Assembly (NCBI GenBank): GCA_016714565.1
Contig: JADKDM010000038.1
Coordinates: forward strand, 1 to 64,000
Length of the DNA stretch: 64,000 nucleotides
Direction: 5' to 3'
Source: Candidatus Villigracilis propinquus
GTDB lineage: Bacteria > Chloroflexota > Anaerolineae > Anaerolineales > Villigracilaceae
A model generated the notes under the pieces. It worked only from the letters and a program-made list of their open reading frames with translations, made no database searches and had not been told where the DNA came from. Made by a program: the position numbers and the translations under genes. Below, piece by piece: positions 43,460 to 50,908 of this stretch (its first letter is position 1; every line of letters begins with the position of its first letter).

Positions 43460-45439
43460 ATGGCAAAAATAACGATTAACGAAAAACAGATCGAAGTCCC
43501 CGAAGGAACGACGGTCTTACGCGCCGCCGAAATGGCAGGGATCTACATCCCAAGGCTTTGTGACCACAAGGAACTCACCCCTTACGGCGGCTGCCGCCTG
43601 TGCATTGTGGATGTGGAAGGCGCGCGCGTGCCGATGGCATCCTGCACGCTGCCGGTAAATAATGGAATGGTCGTTCACACAGAGACGGCTGAGATCAAGA
43701 AATCGCGTGAATTCATCCTTTCCATGCTGTTCAGCGAGCGCAATCATTTCTGCCCATTCTGTCAGGTCAGTGGCGGCGATTGCGAATTGCAAAACGCGGC
43801 CTATCATGAAGAGATGACGCACTGGCCCATTCAACCGGGCTGGAGCGATTTCAAAGTGGATACAACACATCCACACTTTATTCTCGATAATAATCGCTGC
43901 ATCCTCTGCCGCCGCTGCGTTCGCGCCTGCGGTGAATTGGTTGGCAACTTTACCCTTGCCGTCGCAGAACGCGGCGCAGCCAGCATCATCGTCGCGGACA
44001 CCGATGTCCCATTCGGAGAAAGCACCTGCATCAAATGCGGAACCTGCGTACAGGTCTGCCCCACCGGAGCATTGATCGACCGCACCAGCGCCTATCAATC
44101 GCACGACAACCAGCTTGAAGAGATCAAATCAACCTGTGTCGGCTGTTCCGTGGGCTGTTCAACAAGGATCATGGTTCGCGACAACCGCATCGTCCGCATT
44201 GAAGGCGATTGGGAAGGCGCAGTCAACCATGGCCTGCTCTGCGAACACGGACGCTACGACCCCGTCACCGAATCTCGCATGCGCATCACTTCTCCGCAAA
44301 TTCGCAGGAATGGCAAACTTGAGCCCGTCTCCTGGAATGAAGCCATGAGCGCGGTGGCAAGCAAAATTATGGAAGACAAAAGCGGCGTCGCAGCCATTGC
44401 CTCCACAAGGCTATCCGCCGAAACCCTCAACGCCTTCAAAGAACTCTTCGCTGATAAATTCCAAAGCAAGCTCGTCACCAGCATTGAAGAAGGCGTACCC
44501 ACAGCGGTCGTCACCAGCTTCGCACAAAAGCAGGAAGCGTTCGAAGGCAAACTCGATGTCCTGCGCAATGCCGACACCGTGCTTTGCATCGGCGCGAACG
44601 TTCATCGCAGCCACATGGTCGCGGGCTTTTTATTCAAGCGCAACCTCTCCAAGGGAACGCACCTGATCAACATCGACCCCGAATCCAGCGACCTGGATTT
44701 CATGTCCAACATTTCGCTCAAAACGAAAAAGGGTTCAGACCTCGCCCTGATTCGTGGATTGCAAGCCGTCATCGTCAAGGAAGGATTGGGACGCTCGCCT
44801 CTTTCCCTACCCGACGCAGGGCAGCTGATCGAAAAAGCTGTCAGCGCCGCTGGAATATCTCTCGAAGAACTCAACCAAACGGCGCAGTTGTTGGCGCGTT
44901 CCATCTCGCCGGTGATCCTGTTCGGCAAAGGCATCACCGCCCAACGCGATGAAGCACTCGTCGAGGAATTACATCGCCTCGCAGTTTTGGTAGGCGCGGT
45001 GGATAGTGAACGCCACGGCCTGCTCTCCATCAAAGGAGAAGCAAACAGCCTGACCGCCACCCTGCTTGGCATGGACAAAGCCTTCGAGCTGAACGGACAA
45101 AAAACTGTATATGCCGCCATTGGCGATGATTATGTCTCCAGATCCCTCGTGGAACGGGCATCCAAAGCATCCTATCTGATCGTGCAAGCCAGTTACGAAT
45201 CCAAGCTGACTGAAAAAGCGGACATTATCCTGCCGGTCACCATTTGGGCTGAACAGGAAGGTCACTACATCAATCTTGACGGGCGCATGCAAACCGCCAA
45301 CAAGGCGATCACCCCGCTGGAAACCGTGCGCGAGAATATCGCCGTATTGAATGAGATCGCAGTACGCACGAACACCGCAATTGAATCGGATTGGCAAAAA
45401 TCCATACTGACTCGCAAATCAAGCGTATCGTTGAATTAA
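43460..45439 (+). CDS. NuoG-like iron-sulfur subunit with partial molybdopterin-oxidoreductase domain (HydA/HoxU-like)
   Basis: 659 residues. The N-terminal 230 are a HoxU/NuoG iron-sulfur arm: [2Fe-2S] CDHKELTPYGGCRLC, His-Cys3 region HFCPFCQVSGGDCELQ, CILCRRCVRACGE and CIKCGTCVQVCPTGA. Next is STCVGCSVGCSTRI, a fourth [4Fe-4S] of molybdopterin enzymes, then about 400 residues of NuoG/FdhA-like fold (LFGKGITAQRDEALVEELHR, ILPVTIWAEQEGHYINLDGR). Molybdenum ligand residues are not apparent, so the domain is probably structural. Typical HoxU is about 240 residues, so this is a NuoG-sized form. Confidence 0.9.
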   Translation: MAKITINEKQIEVPEGTTVLRAAEMAGIYIPRLCDHKELTPYGGCRLCIVDVEGARVPMASCTLPVNNGMVVHTETAEIKKSREFILSMLFSERNHFCPFCQVSGGDCELQNAAYHEEMTHWPIQPGWSDFKVDTTHPHFILDNNRCILCRRCVRACGELVGNFTLAVAERGAASIIVADTDVPFGESTCIKCGTCVQVCPTGALIDRTSAYQSHDNQLEEIKSTCVGCSVGCSTRIMVRDNRIVRIEGDWEGAVNHGLLCEHGRYDPVTESRMRITSPQIRRNGKLEPVSWNEAMSAVASKIMEDKSGVAAIASTRLSAETLNAFKELFADKFQSKLVTSIEEGVPTAVVTSFAQKQEAFEGKLDVLRNADTVLCIGANVHRSHMVAGFLFKRNLSKGTHLINIDPESSDLDFMSNISLKTKKGSDLALIRGLQAVIVKEGLGRSPLSLPDAGQLIEKAVSAAGISLEELNQTAQLLARSISPVILFGKGITAQRDEALVEELHRLAVLVGAVDSERHGLLSIKGEANSLTATLLGMDKAFELNGQKTVYAAIGDDYVSRSLVERASKASYLIVQASYESKLTEKADIILPVTIWAEQEGHYINLDGRMQTANKAITPLETVRENIAVLNEIAVRTNTAIESDWQKSILTRKSSVSLN

Positions 45440-45459
45440 TAGGTCAAAGAGAGTAACCC

Positions 45460-46002
45460 ATGAACAAACCGAAAATTGCTTCTGACTGGATGTGCGGCTG
45501 CGCAGGCTGTCACATGTCCCTGCTCGATATGGATGAGCGCATTTTGAAAATCGTTGAACTCGCCGACCTACGCGCCACCCCCATCACTGACCTGAAAGAA
45601 CCCGATGAAGGCGGTGTGGATGTTGGCGTATTGGAAGGCGGAATCAACAACAGCGCCAACGAAGAGGTCGCACACAAAATGCGAAAACGCGCGAAGATCC
45701 TCGTGGCCTTGGGTGACTGCGCCGTCTTCGGCGGCGTGCCGGCCATGCGTAACTTGTGCGGCGTCGAAGACGCTCTCCGCCGCGCCTACGTGGAAGCGGA
45801 AAGCAACGAACCCGGCAGCCAGATCCCCAATGACCCTGAACTCGCCACCATGACCAAAACGCGAGCCATTCAGGAAGTTGTTCCCGTGGACTACAGCGTT
45901 CCCGGCTGCCCGCCCGATGCGGATGTCATTTTCTATGTTCTTGCGGAATTAGCACAGGGTCGAAAGCCCGAATTGAAGAACGACTTACTGCATTGGCACT
46001 AA
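45460..46002 (+). CDS. hoxY: [NiFe] hydrogenase small subunit
   Basis: 180 residues, the size of group 3 cytosolic small subunits without a signal peptide. Cys ligands of the proximal [4Fe-4S] cluster: DWMCGCAGCH at 9-18, LGDCAVFGGVPA and VPGCPPDADV. It accepts electrons from the NiFe site and passes them to the NuoG-like arm. Located directly between the NuoG-like and large-subunit genes. The short form with a single cluster matches HoxY/HydS. Confidence 0.93.
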   Translation: MNKPKIASDWMCGCAGCHMSLLDMDERILKIVELADLRATPITDLKEPDEGGVDVGVLEGGINNSANEEVAHKMRKRAKILVALGDCAVFGGVPAMRNLCGVEDALRRAYVEAESNEPGSQIPNDPELATMTKTRAIQEVVPVDYSVPGCPPDADVIFYVLAELAQGRKPELKNDLLHWH

Positions 46003-46022
46003 ACGTATTATCGGAGAATAAA

Positions 46023-47450
46023 ATGACAACACAAAAAATAACGATCGAACCCGTTACCCGTATCGAAGGGCACGCAAAAGTTACCATCCACATGAAAGAA
46101 GATAACACCGTTGACCATGCCTATATGCACGTCAACGAGTTTCGTGGTTTCGAAAAATTCTGTGAAGGCCGCCTGTACTTTGAAATGCCGCAGATCACAC
46201 CGCGCATTTGCGGAATCTGCCCTGTCAGCCATCACCTGGCTGCTGCAAAAGCCAGCGATGCGCTCACCGGTCAGACCCCGCCCCGCCCTGCCAATCTCCT
46301 GCGCGAACTGATGCACATGGGACAGATCGTGCAAAGCCACGGCATGCACTTCTTCGAACTCGCCGGCCCCGACCTGCTGCTTGGCTTTGACGCCAGTCCC
46401 GAGATCAGAAGCGTGGTTGGCTTGATCGGCGCAAACCCGGAACTGACGGTCAAAGCGGTTCAGCTGCGCAAGTTCGGTCAGGAGATCATCAAGACCCTTG
46501 GCGGACGCAAGATCCACCCCGTGTTCGCGATCCCCGGCGGCGTGAATAAAGCCCTCACCATGCAAGAACGCGATAACATGCTCAAAGGCGTGGACACTGC
46601 CATCGAAACCCTGCAACTCGGCCTGCAAATTATGAAGGACTGGGCCGAAAAGAACATGGAAGACATCAATAAATTCGCTGTCTTCCCCACCGGTTACTTT
46701 GGTCTGGTGACGCCTGAAAACGGATTGGAACTTTATGATGGCGATATCCGCCTCATCAGCCGCGAAGGCGTGGAAATGGAACGCTTCCAGGTTGCAAATT
46801 ATCTGGATGTAATTCAGGAACATGTCGAGCCGTGGTCTTATTTGAAATTCCCGTACTACAAAAAATTAGGATACCCTGATGGAGTGTACCGCGTCGGTCC
46901 GCTCGGACGGTTGAACATCGTCGATAAAATTGATACTCCACTGGCAAATGACGAACTAAAGATCTTCAAGAGCCTGAACAATGGCAAACCCGTTGAAAAC
47001 ACGCTCTACTATCATTACGCCCGCCTCATTGAAGCTTTGTTCGCTGTGGAACGCGCGCGCGTCCTCTGCGAAGACCCAGACATTCTCAGCACAGACATCC
47101 TCAACACCCGCAAGAATTACACGGGCCACGGCGTGGGAGTCATCGAAGCGCCGCGCGGCACCCTCATCCACGATTACACTGCGGACGAGAACGGCAAGCT
47201 GCTCAAAGTGAATTTGATCGTCTCCACCGGACACAATAACTGGGCCATGAGCAACGCTGTAGACAGTGTCGCCAAGACCTACGTGAAGGGACCCGACGTC
47301 AGCGAGGGAATGCTCAATCGCGTAGAAGCAGCCATCCGTGCGTACGACCCGTGTCTATCATGCTCGACCCATGCCGTCGGTCAGATGCCTATCCAGGTTG
47401 AATTCATCGCCCCGGACGGCACACTGGTCAAGACCCTGAAACGAGACTAG
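46023..47450 (+). CDS. hoxH: [NiFe] hydrogenase large subunit
   Basis: 475 residues. Nickel-iron site: L1 RICGICPVSHH at about 61-71 after TRIEGHAKVT; L2 DPCLSCSTHA at about 442-451. The L2 motif is followed by about 24 more residues (VGQMPIQVEF ... TLKRD), the C-terminal peptide removed after nickel insertion; the protease gene is at 48051. The sequence pattern fits group 3 (cytosolic, NAD(P)-linked) HoxH/HydL. ATG 46023 follows CGGAGAATAAA; an in-frame upstream start is rejected. Confidence 0.95.
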   Translation: MTTQKITIEPVTRIEGHAKVTIHMKEDNTVDHAYMHVNEFRGFEKFCEGRLYFEMPQITPRICGICPVSHHLAAAKASDALTGQTPPRPANLLRELMHMGQIVQSHGMHFFELAGPDLLLGFDASPEIRSVVGLIGANPELTVKAVQLRKFGQEIIKTLGGRKIHPVFAIPGGVNKALTMQERDNMLKGVDTAIETLQLGLQIMKDWAEKNMEDINKFAVFPTGYFGLVTPENGLELYDGDIRLISREGVEMERFQVANYLDVIQEHVEPWSYLKFPYYKKLGYPDGVYRVGPLGRLNIVDKIDTPLANDELKIFKSLNNGKPVENTLYYHYARLIEALFAVERARVLCEDPDILSTDILNTRKNYTGHGVGVIEAPRGTLIHDYTADENGKLLKVNLIVSTGHNNWAMSNAVDSVAKTYVKGPDVSEGMLNRVEAAIRAYDPCLSCSTHAVGQMPIQVEFIAPDGTLVKTLKRD

Positions 47451-47525
47451 AATATTTTCGATCTGCAAAAACTTTAGGAATATAGTCGCTCATCGTTTTC
47501 CAAAATAAGTCAAAGGAGTTCAACC

Positions 47526-47972
47526 ATGACGACAGTTCAAAAAATAATTGACGATAAAGCAGAAATAAAAGTGCATACCGTCTCAGCCAACGAGACTGTT
47601 TTGACCGCGTTGCAAATTATGGACGAGGCAAACACAGGCTCAATTTTGGTGGCGGAAAACGAGAAGATCATCGGGATTTTCACTGAGCGTGACTACGCCC
47701 GTCAGGGTGAGATCAAGGGCCGCTACGCAAAAGATACGTTGGTCCGTGATGTCATGACCAGTCAAATGGTGATGATCAGACCAGAAACAACCCTGCAGGA
47801 ATGCGCTGAGCTCATGCGCCAGTATCGCGTACGCCACCTGCCAGTGATCGAAAACGATCATGTGATCGGTGTGGTGTCCATTCGCAGGTTGGCCGAAGAA
47901 CTGCTTAAAGAGCAAAAAGGCACGATCGTTGAGTTGGAAAACTACATACTCGGGACCGGATACGGCGAATAA
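47526..47972 (+). CDS. CBS-domain protein A
   Basis: 148 residues, a single CBS pair: VHTVSANETVLTALQIMDEA, TGSILVAENEKIIGIFTERD, VRDVMTSQMVMIRPETTLQE, VRHLPVIENDHVIGVVSIRR. CBS pairs bind AMP/ATP/SAM and regulate. AAAGGAG before ATG 47526. Lies 75 bases after hoxH and is a close paralogue of the product of 48637. Confidence 0.85.
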   Translation: MTTVQKIIDDKAEIKVHTVSANETVLTALQIMDEANTGSILVAENEKIIGIFTERDYARQGEIKGRYAKDTLVRDVMTSQMVMIRPETTLQECAELMRQYRVRHLPVIENDHVIGVVSIRRLAEELLKEQKGTIVELENYILGTGYGE

Positions 47973-48050
47973 AAAAGTTTATTCCAGCCGCGGCAGGTTT
48001 GTCCCATTTACAGAGCAGTGAACTGATTTTAATCATCCAAGAGATGCAAA

Positions 48051-48545
48051 TTGAAAAAAACTTTATTACTTGGCTATGGGAATCCAGACCGTGAAGATGA
48101 TGGCGTTGCATGGCACATCTTGCGCGCAATCGCGCTGGAATTGGGACTGCCTGCTCCAGATTCCTACGAAGATCCATTCCCGGAAAGTGAAGAGCTGGAG
48201 TTTACCTTTTCTCTGCAGCTTACTCCTGAAATGGCTGAAGAGATCAATTCTTTTGAACATGTCTGCTTTATTGACGCACACACCGGCAGCATACCGGAAC
48301 CCGTCCGCCTGATCGCTGTGGATAGCGAATTCCAGCGCTCGCCGCTGACGCATCACCTTACTCCACAATCATTGCTTTCCATTTGCAAGACGGTCTATGG
48401 CGGAAAACCAAACGCCGCCCTGCTTTCCGTACGCGGGTACCGCTTCCTCTTTTCACGCGAGCTTTCTGAAGAAACTCTAGCGTTTGTCCCGCAAGCTGTT
48501 GAATTGGTTCTACGCTGGCTGGAAGAAGGGAAATCCACAAATTAA
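48051..48545 (+). CDS. hoxW: Hydrogenase maturation protease
   Basis: 164 residues of the HybD/HoxW peptidase family that removes the C-terminal peptide of the NiFe large subunit. LLLGYGNPDREDDGVAWHIL carries the conserved GN and metal-binding Asp; CFIDAHTGSIPEPVRLI the second acidic ligand; SPLTHHLTPQSLLSICKTVY the His. Start taken as TTG 48051 because no ATG fits, with GAGA upstream. Sits between two CBS genes. Other Hyp factors are outside the window. Confidence 0.88.
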   Translation: MKKTLLLGYGNPDREDDGVAWHILRAIALELGLPAPDSYEDPFPESEELEFTFSLQLTPEMAEEINSFEHVCFIDAHTGSIPEPVRLIAVDSEFQRSPLTHHLTPQSLLSICKTVYGGKPNAALLSVRGYRFLFSRELSEETLAFVPQAVELVLRWLEEGKSTN

Positions 48546-48636
48546 ACAGAAATTCACCATTGTGAAAATGGAATTGGTATAATGCAAGGGAGTGTCTCGC
48601 TTTGCAAATCAAACAAACCCGAAGGAGATTGACCAA

Positions 48637-49083
48637 ATGACCACAGTCCGCAAACTTCTGGAAGCAAAAGAAACCGCTAAAAACTTTTCTGTGGAAGCGT
48701 CTCAAACTGTATTGGACGCGCTTAAGGTAATGGCCGACGCGCACATCGGCGCAATTCTAGTGACTGAAAACGGCAAGATCATCGGTATCTACACAGAGCG
48801 CGATTACCTGTACAAAGGTGAGATCGAAGGCCGCAGCGCAAAAGATACAAAGCTCAAGGACGTGATGGTTTCCAAAATGATCACTGTCACAAACGAAACA
48901 ACCGTGGAGCAATGCATGGGATTGATGAAGCAGTATCGCATCCGCCACCTGCCAGTTGTGGAGCACGATCAACTGATCGGCCTGGTATCCATGCGTGATG
49001 TGATGTTGGCCGCCATTGAAAACAAAGAGAGCGAGATCCGCGGGTTGGAAAATTACATCCTTGGCTCGGGCTTTCAATCATAA
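48637..49083 (+). CDS. CBS-domain protein B
   Basis: 148 residues, paralogue of the product of 47526 with the same length: TVLDALKVMADAHIGAILVT, GKIIGIYTERDYLYKGEIEG, IRHLPVVEHDQLIGLVSMRD, ending GLENYILGSGFQS. AAGGAGA precedes ATG 48637. A TATAAT at 48578-48583 may give it a separate promoter. Ends in a terminator. Together with protein A it suggests nucleotide-dependent control of the hydrogenase. Confidence 0.85.
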   Translation: MTTVRKLLEAKETAKNFSVEASQTVLDALKVMADAHIGAILVTENGKIIGIYTERDYLYKGEIEGRSAKDTKLKDVMVSKMITVTNETTVEQCMGLMKQYRIRHLPVVEHDQLIGLVSMRDVMLAAIENKESEIRGLENYILGSGFQS

Positions 49084-49101
49084 AATATTAACGAGCACTG
49101 C

Positions 49102-49137
49102 AAAAGGACACCGCTTTTTCGCGCGTGTCCTTTTTTA
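49102..49137 (+). terminator. Terminator closing the hydrogenase region
   Basis: AAAAGGACAC, short loop, GTGTCCTTTTTT. Confidence 0.85.
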
Positions 49138-49149
49138 TTCGCCTTTGGG

Positions 49150-49230
49150 TTTAGGGGGGTTTTTCCCCCCCCCCGGGGCCCCCCCGGGGGGAAAAAAAAA
49201 AACCCTTCCCCCGGCCCCGGGCCTTGGCAA
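49150..49230. other. GC-homopolymer smear, probable assembly artefact
   Basis: A run of G, T, C and A homopolymers (TTTAGGGGGGTTTTTCCCCC, then long C, G and A runs) unlike anything else in the window. It falls in the gap between a terminator and the next gene. Likely consensus noise hiding a short real sequence that includes the -35 region of the next gene. Confidence 0.6.
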
Positions 49231-49268
49231 AAAGGCTTCTGCAATTATCTACTGGTAAAATCGCACCC

Positions 49269-50867
49269 ATGTCTTGGAACAAATCCACCTCAACCATATT
49301 TCTCTGTGCCTTTCTGCTTGCCTCGTGCGCGCCTGCCGTTCCAACGCAAGTATTCCTTCCCACGTACGATCCATTTCTACCGATCCAAAATAATACAACT
49401 GCCCAAAGCACAATTTTGGCAGCCACAGACCCTCCCCTCACTTCCACAGCCACGCGTCAGCCTACGCCTACACGGGTACCGCTTTCCATCTCCCCTGTAT
49501 CACCGCTAATGGCAGGCATTGCCAACCAGATCATGGGCACACCCACACCAGATGAAGCCCGAGTACTGCCAACCCCAAGGCAGGAAACCGATGAATATGT
49601 AGTACAAGCCGGAGATACACTCGGAGACATTGCTCAACGCTACGGCATCAGCGTACAAGACCTTATGACAGCCAACAACATTACCGATCCCAACGCACTG
49701 GACATTGGCATGGTATTAAATGTGCCCGCACCCAACCCGGGAGCGGTCGGCTTATCCCTCAAGATCATCCCGGACTCCGAACTGGTGTACGGCCCTGCCA
49801 GCGTCTATTTTGAAATCGACGAATTCATCCAAAGCCAGAACGGATACCTGGCCGGCTATACACAGGATGTCAATGGCGTTTTATTATCAGGGACAGAGAT
49901 CATCCAGATCATCGCACAAAATTATTCCATTAATCCGCGCCTGCTTCTGGCTCTGCTCGAATACCAAAGCGGCTGGGTCACCAACCCAGTCCCATTCAAC
50001 ACATCCTTTCCAATGGGACTGGCCGATGACAACCGCTACGGCCTATACCGTCAACTCGCATGGACGGCAGACACCCTGAACAGAGGCTACTATCTTTGGA
50101 ATGAAAGCGCGCTTTCCACATGGGTGCTGACCGATGGAACCGTCATCCCCATCGACCCAACCATTAATGCTGGTACCGCAGCCGTGCAATACTTCTTTTC
50201 AAAATTTGATGACCGCGTCACATGGGACAAAGACATCAACGAAACCGGCGTCATCCTGACATACTATGTTTTCTTTGGAAACCCATTCAACTACGCTGTG
50301 GAGCCGCTCCTGCCTTCAAACCTTTCCCAACCTGCAATGACTCTGCCATTCGGACCAAATGAAACTTGGTACTTCACCGGCGGTCCGCACGGAGGCTGGG
50401 ACTCAGGGTCAGCATGGGCTGCGCTCGACTTCGCCCCTCCCGGTGATAACGGAAGCTGCTACACAAGCCCCTCATGGATCACCGCAATGGCAGACGGCTT
50501 AATCACCCGCTCATCCGGCGGCGCAGTTCTGCAAGACCTCGACAACGACGGCTACGAACAAACCGGCTGGGTCATTCTCTACATGCATGTCGCCGCCGAA
50601 GAACGCGTCTTACCCGGAGAATATCTCTTTGCCGGCGAACAAGTAGGCCATCCCTCCTGCGAAGGCGGCGTCTCAAACGCAACCCATATTCACGTCGCCC
50701 GGAAATATAACGGTCATTGGGTAGCAGCAGACGGTTCCCATCCATTCAATCTGAATGGATGGATATCAAGCGGAGACGGAATTGAATACAACGGATTCCT
50801 CTCACGAGGTTCACAAACCGTCGAAGCCTGGGATAGCGCCAATGACCTCAACCTGATCTCTCGCTAA
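49269..50867 (+). CDS. LysM-M23 lipoprotein, paralogue 1
   Basis: 532 residues. Lipoprotein signal STSTIFLCAFLLASC. A Pro/Thr-rich linker is followed by LysM (YVVQAGDTLGDIAQRYGIS ... GMVLNVP, about 112-156), binding peptidoglycan. The middle domain contains YSINPRLLLALLEYQSGW, a lysozyme-like helix with a candidate Glu. A C-terminal M23 domain has GGPHGGWDSG, ALDFAPP and HIHVARKYNG, the His/Asp/HxH zinc ligands. Thus wall-anchored endopeptidase. TAAAAT ends 7 bases before ATG 49269. First of three tandem copies. Confidence 0.85.
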   Translation: MSWNKSTSTIFLCAFLLASCAPAVPTQVFLPTYDPFLPIQNNTTAQSTILAATDPPLTSTATRQPTPTRVPLSISPVSPLMAGIANQIMGTPTPDEARVLPTPRQETDEYVVQAGDTLGDIAQRYGISVQDLMTANNITDPNALDIGMVLNVPAPNPGAVGLSLKIIPDSELVYGPASVYFEIDEFIQSQNGYLAGYTQDVNGVLLSGTEIIQIIAQNYSINPRLLLALLEYQSGWVTNPVPFNTSFPMGLADDNRYGLYRQLAWTADTLNRGYYLWNESALSTWVLTDGTVIPIDPTINAGTAAVQYFFSKFDDRVTWDKDINETGVILTYYVFFGNPFNYAVEPLLPSNLSQPAMTLPFGPNETWYFTGGPHGGWDSGSAWAALDFAPPGDNGSCYTSPSWITAMADGLITRSSGGAVLQDLDNDGYEQTGWVILYMHVAAEERVLPGEYLFAGEQVGHPSCEGGVSNATHIHVARKYNGHWVAADGSHPFNLNGWISSGDGIEYNGFLSRGSQTVEAWDSANDLNLISR

Positions 50868-50892
50868 TTCATGCTTCATTAATCTAAGCGGA

Positions 50893-50898
50893 TATAAT
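50893..50898 (+). promoter_or_regulatory. -10 box TATAAT close to the start of paralogue 2
   Basis: Ends 10 bases before ATG 50909 with no ribosome site in between; leaderless-type. Confidence 0.4.
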
Positions 50899-50908
50899 TC
50901 AACTCACC

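Noticed and set aside
43460..45439. Active formate dehydrogenase
   Set aside because: The large region after the Fe-S arm shows no apparent Mo ligand Cys/Sec motif, and the adjacent subunits are HoxY and HoxH.
38000..49000. [FeFe] hydrogenase catalytic subunit
   Set aside because: Accessory genes suggest one, but no H-cluster motifs (TSCCPxW, MPCxxKxxE, ExMACxxGCxxGGGxP) were seen in this window.
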